A DNA stretch of 64,000 nucleotides, taken from NCBI GenBank assembly GCA_947166135.1, contig CAMVDB010000003.1, positions 35,674 to 99,673 on the forward strand, given 5' to 3'. Source of the stretch: an uncultured Clostridia bacterium (GTDB lineage Bacteria; Bacillota; Clostridia; Oscillospirales; Acutalibacteraceae). A program made the position numbers and the translations under genes. The notes under the pieces were generated by a model, which did not search any database, had not been told where the DNA came from, and saw only the letters and a list, made by a program, of their open reading frames with translations. The first letter of the stretch is position 1; the number at the start of each line of letters is the position of its first letter. This document shows, one piece after another, positions 18,134-27,431 of this stretch.

Positions 18134-19969
18134 ATGACCTACCTATTCGATTTTGAAGTATTCGCTCACGACTGGGTTTTGGTGGTGAAGGAGCTCGACT
18201 GTGAGAACTTCATCGTATACCATAACGATCCCGAGGGCGTGGGGGAGTTCCTCAGCGAGATCACGCCGCTGCTCTGCGGCTTCAACAACAAACACTATGA
18301 TCAGTTCATCATGAAGGCGATCCTCGCGGGCGCGTCGCCCGAGGAGGTCAAGGACGTCAACGACTTCATCATCCGCGACGGTCACAACGGCTGGGATCAC
18401 CCGCTCGTGCAGGAGTGCCGCACATGGTTCGATCAGTTCGATCTGCGCGACGACTGCGAGCAGGGAATGTCGCTGAAAGCCTTCGAGGCGCATACGGGTA
18501 TGCCGATCGTCGAGTCCTCGGTGGACTTTAATATCGGCCGTCCCTTGACGAATGACGAGCTCAGCGAGGTCATCGCATACTGCAAGTATGACGTCAGAGC
18601 GACCGAAAAGCTCTATCACTGCCGTGAGGCGTACCTGCAGAACAAGTTATTTCTCGGCGGGATCAAGGGAATCTCCGAGAGTAAATCCCTCTATATGACC
18701 AACGCGAAGCTCACCGCCGCCTATCTCGACGCACGCCACCGCACCTACCATGACGAGCGGGATTACGGTATCCCCGTTAATCTGGATCGGGAGTACATCC
18801 CCGATTATGTTTTTCGCTTCTTCCGGAGGATAACGGATCCGGCTGTACCGGATGATGAGGCGTTCAGCGGGAAGCTGGAGTTCCGCATCGGCGACTGTAG
18901 CTGTGTCTTGGGCTTCGGCGGCATCCATGGGGCGATCCCGACCTACCGCGAAAAGGCAGAAAAAGGGCGCTCGATCCGCAATCAGGACGTCGCGAGCTAC
19001 TACCCGCATCTGATGACGCTCGACGGCTACTGCTCCCGCAGCATCCCCGACCCTAAGGTATACGCCGACATGCTGGAGCGCCGTATGCAGGCGAAGCGCT
19101 CGGGCGATAAGGCGACCGCGAACGCCCTCAAGCTCGTTGCCAATACCACCTACGGCGCGATGCTGAACAAATACAATGACCTGTACGATCCGCTGATGGG
19201 TCGGAGTGTGTGTATCACGGGGCAACTCCGGCTGCTGGAGCTCGCGATCCACCTCGTCGCGAAGTGCCCCTCGATCAAGATCATTCAGCTGAATACCGAC
19301 GGTATCATGGTGTCGATCGACGATTACGATCTGAATGTCTATCAAGCGATCTGTCGGGAGTGGCAGCAGCGCACGGGCTTTGAGCTCGAGGAGGACTGTA
19401 TCAGCGAGATCATCCAGAAGGACGTCAACAACTATATCGAGATCGCCGAGGACGGCTCGACCAAGATCAAGGGCGGGCTGCTTGTGCGGGGTATCTCGCA
19501 GGCGGGCGCGTTCAAGGTCAACAACAATGCGACGGTCGTCGCGACGGCGATCGTGGATTATTTCGTAAAAGGTACTCCCGTGGAGCAGACGATCCGTGCG
19601 TGTGACGACATCTTCGCCTTTCAGCTGATCGCGAAGGCGTCGCATAAGTATCGAGGAGCGTTTCATCAGATACACGGTCAGCGGCACGAGGTACAGCGAT
19701 GCAACCGCGTTTATGCCGTGAACGATGCCCGGTACGGCACCCTGTATAAGATACGACAGGACGGCGGGTGCGATAAGATCGCGGGCTTGCCCGAGCACTG
19801 TGTCGTCGACAACGAGAACGAGCTGTCGGTCAACGATATCGACAAGGCTTGGTACATCAAACTTGCGAAGAAATACATCAAGGATTTCCTCGGTATCAAG
19901 CCGCCTAAGAAGAACACCCGTAATCTCAATAAACTGAAAAGAGAGGCAATTCAACTACTGGAGGTATAA
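18134..19969 (+). CDS. Phage family-B-like DNA polymerase with 3'-5' exonuclease
   Basis: FDFE exo I, YCKYDVRATEKLY exo III, QDVASYYPHLM motif A, ALKLVANTTYGAML motif B, LNTDGIMV motif C. Confidence 0.82.
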   Translation: MTYLFDFEVFAHDWVLVVKELDCENFIVYHNDPEGVGEFLSEITPLLCGFNNKHYDQFIMKAILAGASPEEVKDVNDFIIRDGHNGWDHPLVQECRTWFDQFDLRDDCEQGMSLKAFEAHTGMPIVESSVDFNIGRPLTNDELSEVIAYCKYDVRATEKLYHCREAYLQNKLFLGGIKGISESKSLYMTNAKLTAAYLDARHRTYHDERDYGIPVNLDREYIPDYVFRFFRRITDPAVPDDEAFSGKLEFRIGDCSCVLGFGGIHGAIPTYREKAEKGRSIRNQDVASYYPHLMTLDGYCSRSIPDPKVYADMLERRMQAKRSGDKATANALKLVANTTYGAMLNKYNDLYDPLMGRSVCITGQLRLLELAIHLVAKCPSIKIIQLNTDGIMVSIDDYDLNVYQAICREWQQRTGFELEEDCISEIIQKDVNNYIEIAEDGSTKIKGGLLVRGISQAGAFKVNNNATVVATAIVDYFVKGTPVEQTIRACDDIFAFQLIAKASHKYRGAFHQIHGQRHEVQRCNRVYAVNDARYGTLYKIRQDGGCDKIAGLPEHCVVDNENELSVNDIDKAWYIKLAKKYIKDFLGIKPPKKNTRNLNKLKREAIQLLEV

Positions 19970-19970
19970 T

Positions 19971-20753
19971 ATGGCTACAAAAACGAAAGCAAAAACAGAA
20001 ACGACCGAGAAGAAGGAGCTGACCGACGAGCAGATCGGGGAGATGAGCCTGTTCGAGCGACTCGTGCATATCCGCCGGGAGTTCGCGGGCTCACAGGTCG
20101 GCAAATCGGGAGTGAACGATCACGGCGAGTTCCTGTACTTCGAGCTCAAGGATATCAAGCCGGTCATCGACCCGATCCTCAGGAAGTATCACACACTGTT
20201 CCTCGTCACCTTTCCGTCGGGCGTGGCGAAGGGCACCCTGTACAACCTCGATGCGCTGAGTGATCAGATCACCTTCGAGTTCGACATGGCTCACATCAAG
20301 GAACCCGCGAAGTTCCGCATGAACGAGGCGCAGGCGTGCGGTGCGGAGCAGACCTACTACCGCCGTTACCTATACTATCTGCTGCTGGATATCGCGCCGA
20401 ACGACGAGTTTGACGGAGCGCCCAAGGCTCCCGCAGCGCCCGTGCCTGCGCCGCCCGTGACGCTCCCTAAGCAGAAGAAGCCCGCCACCTCCGCCGAGAG
20501 GTCTCAGGTGAAGAAGACTCTGACCGACGCCGACGGTAACGCCGACGAGCTGCAGATCAAGGCGCTTAAGGAGGCGCTCAAGGCGCTGCGCGAGGTCGAC
20601 CCGTCACAGGACGAGTTCATCCAGGAGATCGCGCTCAAGACGGACAGCTTCACGAAGATCAAGCGCTCTGCCTGCGAGCAGCTGATCGTCACCGTTCAGC
20701 AGATGCGCGAGCAGTATCTCAGCGAAAACGAGGGTCAGCTATGGGAGGAGTAA
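19971..20753 (+). CDS. ERF-family ssDNA annealing protein
   Basis: IKPVIDPILRKYHTLFL..AQACGAEQTYYRRYLYYLLLDIAPNDEFDG. Confidence 0.8.
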   Translation: MATKTKAKTETTEKKELTDEQIGEMSLFERLVHIRREFAGSQVGKSGVNDHGEFLYFELKDIKPVIDPILRKYHTLFLVTFPSGVAKGTLYNLDALSDQITFEFDMAHIKEPAKFRMNEAQACGAEQTYYRRYLYYLLLDIAPNDEFDGAPKAPAAPVPAPPVTLPKQKKPATSAERSQVKKTLTDADGNADELQIKALKEALKALREVDPSQDEFIQEIALKTDSFTKIKRSACEQLIVTVQQMREQYLSENEGQLWEE

Positions 20754-21784
20754 CGTGGATCCCCGAGGGAAGGATGCTCCGCATCGACCCTCCGAAGAAG
20801 CCGAAGAAGATCACCGGTACCCGCTTCGCCGCGATCATGGGGCTGAACACCTGGAACACGCCCTTCAAGACCTGGTGCGAGATCACCCGCACCTACACCG
20901 AGCCGTTCGAGGAGACGATCTATACCCGCGCGGGAAAAATCATCGAGCCGAAGCAGGCGGATTACATGAAGCGGGCGTACTTCATGCAGAATCTGATCAC
21001 GCCGACCGAGAAATACGGCGAGGACTACTTCAGGACGACCCGCGGCGACTTCTTCCCCGAGGATAAGATCTTCGGCGGGATGTGGGACTACCTGCTGGTC
21101 GATGAGAACGGTAAGCCGACCGCCGTGCTGGAGATGAAGACCACCAAGCGGTCGGAGGACTGGGCGGACGATATCCCGCCGTACTACGCTCTGCAGGCGG
21201 CGCTGTATGCGTACCTGCTCGGGGTAGAGGACGTGTACATGGTCGCGTCGTTCCTTGAGGACGGAGACTATCAGCGTCCCGAGAGCTTCATCCCCTCGGC
21301 AGAGAACACCATCGTAGTACCGTTCAAGCTGCATGAGCGATACCCGAATTTTGCGGAGTACATCGAATATGCCCGCTCATGGTGGGAGAACAACGTCGAG
21401 TACGGGATCTCGCCGCAGTATGACGAGGTCGCCGACCGCGAGGTGCTCAGGGAGCTTCGGACGCTCTACTATTCGCCCGAGACCGACGTGCAGGCGATGG
21501 TCAAGGAACTCGGAGAGCTGATCGACACGATCAGTAAGTACCGCAAGATCCTCGACCCGCTGGAGAAGCGCATCAACGCACTGAAAGCCACACTGAAGCA
21601 GTCGATGATCGACAGCATGGGTCCTTATGACGACCGCGCTGTTCTGCGCGCAGGCTCCCATACACTCACCCTGTTCAAGAGCACCGGCACCAAGGTCGAC
21701 CGCGAGGCGCTCGACCGCGACGGCATACTCGACAAGTACACCGTAACCGATACACAATATAAAATGACATTCAAGGAGGAATGA
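20741..21784 (+). CDS. YqaJ-like viral recombinase (exonuclease)
   Basis: TGTRFAAIMGLN, GGMWDYLLVDENGKPTAVLEMKTTK, YALQAALYAYLLG. Confidence 0.85.
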   Translation: MGGVTWIPEGRMLRIDPPKKPKKITGTRFAAIMGLNTWNTPFKTWCEITRTYTEPFEETIYTRAGKIIEPKQADYMKRAYFMQNLITPTEKYGEDYFRTTRGDFFPEDKIFGGMWDYLLVDENGKPTAVLEMKTTKRSEDWADDIPPYYALQAALYAYLLGVEDVYMVASFLEDGDYQRPESFIPSAENTIVVPFKLHERYPNFAEYIEYARSWWENNVEYGISPQYDEVADREVLRELRTLYYSPETDVQAMVKELGELIDTISKYRKILDPLEKRINALKATLKQSMIDSMGPYDDRAVLRAGSHTLTLFKSTGTKVDREALDRDGILDKYTVTDTQYKMTFKEE

Positions 21785-22264
21785 TTGATGGCAACGATTA
21801 AACTGACCAGCGGTTTCTCGCTGATTCCCGAGGGTTCGCATGTATTCAAGATCACCGACGTCGACTACAAGGAGGCGTTCGGTAAGATCGAGGTCAAGAT
21901 GGAGACCGCGGACGGTCAGAAGCACACCGAACGCTTTAAGATCATGAACAAGGGGGAGGTGAACGACGGCGCGATGAAGGCGTTCTCGTACTTCGCTAAG
22001 ACCGCTCTCAACGACTATACCCGCGAGGAGATCGACCATACCGAGCTGATCGGTCACTTCATCCGCTGTGAGGTGGAGCACACCGACCCGCAGCCGAACA
22101 AGAACGACCCGACCAAGACCGTCGTGTTCATCCGCTTGGGGGACAAGGAGCCCGCCGACGGCTTTGACGCCGCCCCTGCAAAGAAAGCTGAAATCGCAAC
22201 ACCCGCCGCATCCGTAAAGCCCGCCCGCAAGGCGTCCGTCGATCTGGATGTGCTGCTGGGTTGA
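21785..22264 (+). CDS. DUF669-like ssDNA-binding protein
   Basis: Position between exonuclease and primase; EVKMETADGQ...ERFKIMNKGEVND. Confidence 0.55.
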   Translation: MMATIKLTSGFSLIPEGSHVFKITDVDYKEAFGKIEVKMETADGQKHTERFKIMNKGEVNDGAMKAFSYFAKTALNDYTREEIDHTELIGHFIRCEVEHTDPQPNKNDPTKTVVFIRLGDKEPADGFDAAPAKKAEIATPAASVKPARKASVDLDVLLG

Positions 22265-23055
22265 GACACTATGAGAACATACCGATAGAACTGAAGGACA
22301 TCCCCCGATGGGTCTGCGTGAAGGGGAGCTCCAAGCTCCCCATGCAGGCGCGGGTGAATGAGCCCGCCTCCTCGTCCGATCCCGCTACATGGAGCAGCTT
22401 TGACGAGGCAAGGGCGGCAGTCGACAAGGGATACTACGACGACGTCGGTTTTGTGTTCGCTGATGATGGCATCGTCGGCGTGGATATCGACGACGGCTTT
22501 GACGAAGACGGCTTCCTCTCGGCGTTGAGTATCGACTGCATGAAGGCTTGCTGTTCCTACACCGAGCGTTCCCGATCCGGCCGCGGAATCCATATCCTCG
22601 TGCGCGGCACGCTCCCCTTCGGCGGCAGAAATAACCGTAAGGGCTGTGAGATATACCGCACCGGGCGCTACTTCATCACGACGGGCGATCGTCTGATCTA
22701 CCCCGAGATCATCGAGAATCAGAGCGGTATCGACCGGATCGTCGCGACGTACTTCCCCGAGGTCGTCCGGGACGGCGAGGGCGCCTTGACGCCGCGTATC
22801 TATACGCCGATCTGGACGCCGCCGGAGAACGGAAGGATCAGGCTCGATCCCGTTTACCCGCCCGTCTATCCCGGCTCGCGCAATATCTGCATGACCTCGC
22901 TCGCGGGGCAGCTGCACCGTCAGGGCTACAGCAGGGAGATGATATACCGTGAGGTGTGCCGGGCGAATCGGGAAGCCTGCATGCCGCCGCTCCCCGACAG
23001 GGAGATACAGACGCTCGTAAGCAGCGTCACAAGATACAGGAGGTGCAGCGCATGA
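22261..23055 (+). CDS. AEP/prim-pol type primase with PriCT-like C-terminus
   Basis: VGVDIDDGF..SRSGRGIHILVRG..GCEIYRTGRYFITTGD. Confidence 0.75.
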   Translation: MRHYENIPIELKDIPRWVCVKGSSKLPMQARVNEPASSSDPATWSSFDEARAAVDKGYYDDVGFVFADDGIVGVDIDDGFDEDGFLSALSIDCMKACCSYTERSRSGRGIHILVRGTLPFGGRNNRKGCEIYRTGRYFITTGDRLIYPEIIENQSGIDRIVATYFPEVVRDGEGALTPRIYTPIWTPPENGRIRLDPVYPPVYPGSRNICMTSLAGQLHRQGYSREMIYREVCRANREACMPPLPDREIQTLVSSVTRYRRCSA

Positions 23056-24449
23056 CCACCGCAGAAGCGCTTGATATCACAATCGAAGAAGCTGAGAACA
23101 CGCCCGAGGAGGAGATCTACGCCGCCTATCCGCATGATTCTCTCTGGGTACCTGACGGAAAGAACGGCGAGCGGGTAAACGAGACCAACTTCGCCCGACT
23201 CTTCCGCGACATCAATCTCGTGAAATTCCATAACGGCACCTTCTACACCAAGGAGGGCGTAAAGAGCCGCGAGCAGATCGCGAGCGATATCTGGGGCTCT
23301 TTAGCTGAAGCGGGCTTGAACCGCAGCACCAAGTCGACGGTCGAGAACATGCTCGCCGCCTGCGCTTATGCCGCTACCGTCCCGAAGTTCACGGTTGACG
23401 AGAACGTGATCCCCTTTGCAAACGGCAATTACTACGTCAGGGAACGCCTGTTCCGGTACGGCGAGATCACGACGGTACCGTACCGCCTGAGGGTCGCGTT
23501 CTCTCCGGTTGTGCCCGATACGCCGTACTTCGACAAGTGGCTGAACGACCTGCTCGAGCCCGACGATCAGCGTACCTTACAGGAGTACCTCGGTTACTGC
23601 ATGGTACCTGTCACGAGCTGTCAGAAGGCGCTGTTCCTCGTGGGTGAGGGCGGCGCGGGCAAGTCCGGGCTGGGTGTGATTTTGGAAGCCCTGCTCGGCA
23701 GTGCCGAGATCAACGTCTCGAACACCCAGGAGTTCATCGGCAACAAGTTCATGCTTGCCGAGCTGGAGCACAAGCTTGTGCTGTATGACGACGACCTCGA
23801 CAGCGCCGCCCTCTCCGAAACGGGACTTTACAAGAAGCTGATCACCAACACCATCCCGATCACCGCGGACAAGAAGTACGGACCCACCTACAAGTTTACC
23901 CCGAAAATCAAGCTGATCTCGTGCTGTAACCGCATGCTGACCTCGATCTACGACAAGAGTGGGGGCTTCTACCGTCGGCTGCTGCCGCTGATCGTCAAGC
24001 CGATCCGCCGCGACTTTGTCCCCGATCTCAGATTCTATGAGAAGCTGAAACAGGAGGCGGAGGGCATCGCGCTCTGGGCGCTGGCGGGTCTGATACGGCT
24101 GATGGATCACGACTGGGTGCTGTCGGAGAGTCAGCGCACCCGCGACTATATGGAGTCGAAGCAGAACATCGAGAACCCGCTGCCGCTGTTCATGGAGGCG
24201 GCGTTCGACTTCGACCCCGAGGCGCCGGGTGTGAGCACGCGGCAGATCATCAGCCTGTACAACGAGTGGTGCATCAAGAACGCCTACAAGCCCCAGAGCA
24301 ACCGAAGCGTCCAGACATGGCTGTCAGAGAACGCAGAACGGTACGGGATAAAGCAAGATACCAACATCAAAGAAGGCGATAAACGAGTTCGAGGGTACAG
24401 AGGCTTGATCGTAAAAGAGAAATCTGACGGTAAAATACAACTGGTTTAG
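23052..24449 (+). CDS. D5/P4-type helicase (phage primase/helicase)
   Basis: LVGEGGAGKSGLGVILEALLG (Walker A), DLLEPDDQRTLQEYLGYCMVP, HKLVLYDDDL. Confidence 0.88.
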   Translation: MTTAEALDITIEEAENTPEEEIYAAYPHDSLWVPDGKNGERVNETNFARLFRDINLVKFHNGTFYTKEGVKSREQIASDIWGSLAEAGLNRSTKSTVENMLAACAYAATVPKFTVDENVIPFANGNYYVRERLFRYGEITTVPYRLRVAFSPVVPDTPYFDKWLNDLLEPDDQRTLQEYLGYCMVPVTSCQKALFLVGEGGAGKSGLGVILEALLGSAEINVSNTQEFIGNKFMLAELEHKLVLYDDDLDSAALSETGLYKKLITNTIPITADKKYGPTYKFTPKIKLISCCNRMLTSIYDKSGGFYRRLLPLIVKPIRRDFVPDLRFYEKLKQEAEGIALWALAGLIRLMDHDWVLSESQRTRDYMESKQNIENPLPLFMEAAFDFDPEAPGVSTRQIISLYNEWCIKNAYKPQSNRSVQTWLSENAERYGIKQDTNIKEGDKRVRGYRGLIVKEKSDGKIQLV

Positions 24450-24450
24450 C

Positions 24451-24730
24451 TTACACGGATATATCGAAAGAAGCGTGTAAGAAGCGTGTGAAATGTGTAA
24501 GTGGGATATAACATTTCATGAGATTTACACGTTTTACACGGATGATACACGGATGAAACGATAGAACCGTGTAAACGATAACATCAGAAAACAACTGACA
24601 TAATAATAACTTTTACACGCTTACACGGATATTTTATTAACCTTTATATGGAGAATGTCATTATTCTATAATAGAAATATAATACATAACTATAAGGAAT
24701 ATTAGGAATTATCCGTGTATCCGTGTAAAC
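24451..24730. repeat. Iteron-like cluster of TTACACGGAT/ATCCGTGTAA motifs; candidate replication origin or regulatory array
   Basis: About 10 copies or close variants in both orientations in ~280 bp, directly after the helicase gene. Confidence 0.6.
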
Positions 24731-24750
24731 CGTGCAGAAAGGATGAAATA

Positions 24751-25311
24751 ATGGAGCAGAAAGAGATACAGGAGCTCGGCGAGAAAACCGTCAAGAAACG
24801 ACCCGGCAAATCGAAGGATATGGCGGTCTCCGCGACTCCCGAGGAGAATAAGAAGTATGTCTCCCATGTGCTGGAGAGCTTCAAGCTGCCGGAGATTGAC
24901 AGAAACGATCCCGAACAGGTTGCAGAAAGAATCGAATGGTACTTCAATCATTGTGCGACGGATGGCATGAAGCCGACGGTTGCCGGGGTGTGTAACGCGC
25001 TCGGTATTGACAGGGTAACCTTTTATCAGTGGGGTACAGGTGACCGACGAGGTAAAAACCCCGCCTATGCGAACATGGTAAAAAAGGCGAAAGCGATGAT
25101 TTGGGAGCTCTGGGAGCAGTACGCCGCCGACGGCAAGGTGAACCCGGTCACCTTCATCTTCCTGATGAAAAACCACTTCGGCTATGCCGACAAGCAAGAG
25201 GTCGTCGTCACGCCTGCCGACCCGCTCGGTGATCGCGGGAACGTGGACGAGCTGCAAAAGAAGTACAGCGCGAGCGTGGTTGACGTCGAGGGCGAAGAGG
25301 TCGACGATTGA
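24751..25311 (+). CDS. Terminase small subunit-like protein
   Basis: Position, and VAGVCNALGIDRVTFYQWGTGDRR HTH followed by FLMKNHFGYADK. Confidence 0.7.
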   Translation: MEQKEIQELGEKTVKKRPGKSKDMAVSATPEENKKYVSHVLESFKLPEIDRNDPEQVAERIEWYFNHCATDGMKPTVAGVCNALGIDRVTFYQWGTGDRRGKNPAYANMVKKAKAMIWELWEQYAADGKVNPVTFIFLMKNHFGYADKQEVVVTPADPLGDRGNVDELQKKYSASVVDVEGEEVDD

Positions 25312-25358
25312 CCGCTGCGACATAAAGAATACCCGCCGAGGCTTTCGGCGGGCTTTGC

Positions 25359-26063
25359 TTATCTTCGGTATTGTATCAGCTTGTTGATCTCGTTCTCGGG
25401 GATCCTTGGTACCGCGACTTTGACCGGCTGCATGGTGTCCGGCGTCAGGTAGTAACAGAATCCGTGCCGCGGGAGCTGCTCGGCTCCGGTCGTGTTGATG
25501 ATGTTCCGGCTGTCCTGAGCGGTAGGACAGCGCAGCGCGACGCGGGCGTCGATATTGACCTTGATCTGACCGGTGACGATGTCCTTTGTGGGGCGTTGTG
25601 TGGCGAGTATCAAGTGGATGTTCGCGGCTCTGCCGAGCTGGGCGAGGCGACACAGCGCCGGCACCGTCTGCCGTTTCAGAGTGGTCATGAGGTCGGCGAA
25701 CTCGTCGACGATGATGTAAATGTGTGCTTCGCTGCTCTGCTTCTCTCCCCGGCGCGTCATGCGCTTGTAACGCCTCTCCATGATGTCGACCGCCTTGTTG
25801 ATCGCGCGCACCATGTCGGCGGGCTCCGAGGCGTATATCAGCGTGTGGGGCAGCTTTCTATAGCTCCTCAGCTCAACCCGCTTAGGGTCGATCAGGATAA
25901 ACTGCTTTTCACAGGGCGGGGAGAACAGCGCGGTATAGATCAGATCATTGATCAGTACACTTTTACCGCTCCCGGTCGCGCCTGCTATAAGTGTATGGGG
26001 TTGATCCAGGATGTCAAGGCACAGCCTCGGTACTGCGCCTGTCGGTGCTGTTCGCAGCTTCAT
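25359..26063 (-). CDS. FtsK/SpoIIIE-like DNA translocase, motor domain only
   Basis: LIAGATGSGKSVLINDLI Walker A, IYIIVDEFADL Walker B, ATQRPTKDIVTGQIKVNIDARVALR. Confidence 0.88.
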   Translation of the reverse strand: MKLRTAPTGAVPRLCLDILDQPHTLIAGATGSGKSVLINDLIYTALFSPPCEKQFILIDPKRVELRSYRKLPHTLIYASEPADMVRAINKAVDIMERRYKRMTRRGEKQSSEAHIYIIVDEFADLMTTLKRQTVPALCRLAQLGRAANIHLILATQRPTKDIVTGQIKVNIDARVALRCPTAQDSRNIINTTGAEQLPRHGFCYYLTPDTMQPVKVAVPRIPENEINKLIQYRR

Positions 26064-26290
26064 ATAATCACCCCTAACCGTCTACAAGTGATCTTAGCGT
26101 CACAGAAAGCGATCCAGTTATCGCGGCTCGGGTCTGCATGCCATGCCGCCTTGGTGTCTTTGTACACCTGCAGTGCCTGCCTCTTGTCGGTCTGAATCGT
26201 TTTATAGACGCAACCTGTGAAAGTGTTGTCAGTCTCGCCGCTGCAGGAGGTGCGATACTTTGAACAGTTTAAGCACATATTATTGATCAT
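26060..26290 (-). CDS. Small Cys-containing protein
   Basis: MINNMCLNCSKYRTSC..; RBS aaggagg; overlaps the FtsK-like start. Confidence 0.6.
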   Translation of the reverse strand: MINNMCLNCSKYRTSCSGETDNTFTGCVYKTIQTDKRQALQVYKDTKAAWHADPSRDNWIAFCDAKITCRRLGVII

Positions 26291-26410
26291 GATAATCCTC
26301 CTTGACTTTGTGCCGGAGGATGTTATAATAGTACTGCTCCTCCGGGAGTGTTTGTGTGGCTGTCGCGGGTCTTTTGCAGGGATCGCGGCGGCCATTTATC
26401 TTACGGTATT

Positions 26411-26439
26411 ATTATACATCTATTTACCGTAATTGTCAA
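26411..26439 (-). promoter_or_regulatory. Promoter TTGACA-17-TATAAT for the FtsK-like operon, with TTACSGTAA motif in the spacer
   Basis: Perfect hexamers on the minus strand; ATTACGGTAA lies between -35 and -10. Confidence 0.7.
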
Positions 26440-26614
26440 TAGATAAATCAAGATTTACCGTAATTTCTTTCAATTCGATGTGCCTATCACGAGGATGTCA
26501 AGCGTGGGGTTGTCGATCAAATACCCCCGGAGGGGGATTATTGATCTTCATACGGGGCGGGGTAAGCCCTCAGACCACACGAACAAAATAAAAAGACGAA
26601 TTACGAAAAACCTA

Positions 26615-26643
26615 TTGACAAGTTACCGTAATTATGATAAACT
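26615..26643 (+). promoter_or_regulatory. Promoter TTGACA-17-TAAACT for the recombinase/Mrr operon, with TTACSGTAA motif in the spacer
   Basis: TTGACA followed by agTTACCGTAAtt; shares the motif with the divergent promoter. Confidence 0.55.
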
Positions 26644-26672
26644 GAAATCGTAAACCGAAAGAGGTGTGTATT

Positions 26673-27428
26673 ATGAAGAACGTGGCTGCTTATATTCGCG
26701 TCAGTACTGACGGTCAGCTCGGCGACGACAAATTCGGGCTGGATGTACAGAGAGAGCAGATCATTGAATACTGCGGGAAGAATGACATGAACATCATCCG
26801 CTGGTTTTCGGATGAAGGGGAGAGCGGCGCGAAGTATCGCCCGGGGTTTGACGAGATCGTTTACGGTGATGTGAGTAATCCTCCGTATGAGGCGGTGGTG
26901 GTTGCGAAGTCCGACAGAGTCGCTCGAGACATCAACATTTATTTCTACTATCAGGGTTCACTTCTCCGTAAAGGCATTGAGTTGATCAGCATAACGGAAG
27001 ATTTCGGACAGTTCGGCGTGTTCGCGAATATGCTCAAGGCATTTACCCTGACCTGTGCCGAGATGGAGCGCGATAATATCAACAAGCGTACCAGCGCCGG
27101 TCGAACGGTCAAGGCTTCTCGCGGCGGGTACAGCGGCGGTCGTACCCCGTTCGGATATAAGGCGATCGACCATCAGATGGTAATTGTTCCGTCGGAGGCG
27201 GAGATCGTGAGAACGATTTTCCGTATGAAGGACGACGAGGGACAGACGTATAAGGCGATCGTCGCTTATCTGAATGAACAGGGTTACACGAACAGGAGCG
27301 GCTCTAAGTTCTCGATCAGCACCGTCCAGACGATCTATGAGAATAAGAAGGTGTACGAGGGGCTCTATCGCTACGGCGGGAAGACTGCCGACTGGGTCCA
27401 AGGACAGCACGAGCCGATCTTGGGATAA
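26673..27428 (+). CDS. Serine recombinase, resolvase plus recombinase domains, no zinc-ribbon tail
   Basis: AAYIRVSTDGQLGDDKFGLDVQREQI; ends at GQHEPILG where large serine recombinases usually continue. Confidence 0.88.
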   Translation: MKNVAAYIRVSTDGQLGDDKFGLDVQREQIIEYCGKNDMNIIRWFSDEGESGAKYRPGFDEIVYGDVSNPPYEAVVVAKSDRVARDINIYFYYQGSLLRKGIELISITEDFGQFGVFANMLKAFTLTCAEMERDNINKRTSAGRTVKASRGGYSGGRTPFGYKAIDHQMVIVPSEAEIVRTIFRMKDDEGQTYKAIVAYLNEQGYTNRSGSKFSISTVQTIYENKKVYEGLYRYGGKTADWVQGQHEPILG

Positions 27429-27431
27429 CAA

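Noticed and set aside
18647-19954. 435-aa minus-strand ORF opposite the DNA polymerase gene
   Set aside because: Antisense shadow of a motif-bearing polymerase; low-complexity Arg/Val/Leu/Asp composition typical of high-GC3 complement frames.
24451-24730. CRISPR array
   Set aside because: Repeats are ~10 bp, in both orientations and irregularly spaced; no spacer regularity and no cas genes. No CRISPR array was seen elsewhere in the window.
26673-27428. Second serine recombinase as the integrase of the whole prophage
   Set aside because: The 7410-8855 integrase abuts the att junction and has the full large-serine-integrase architecture; the second is internal and lacks the zinc ribbon.
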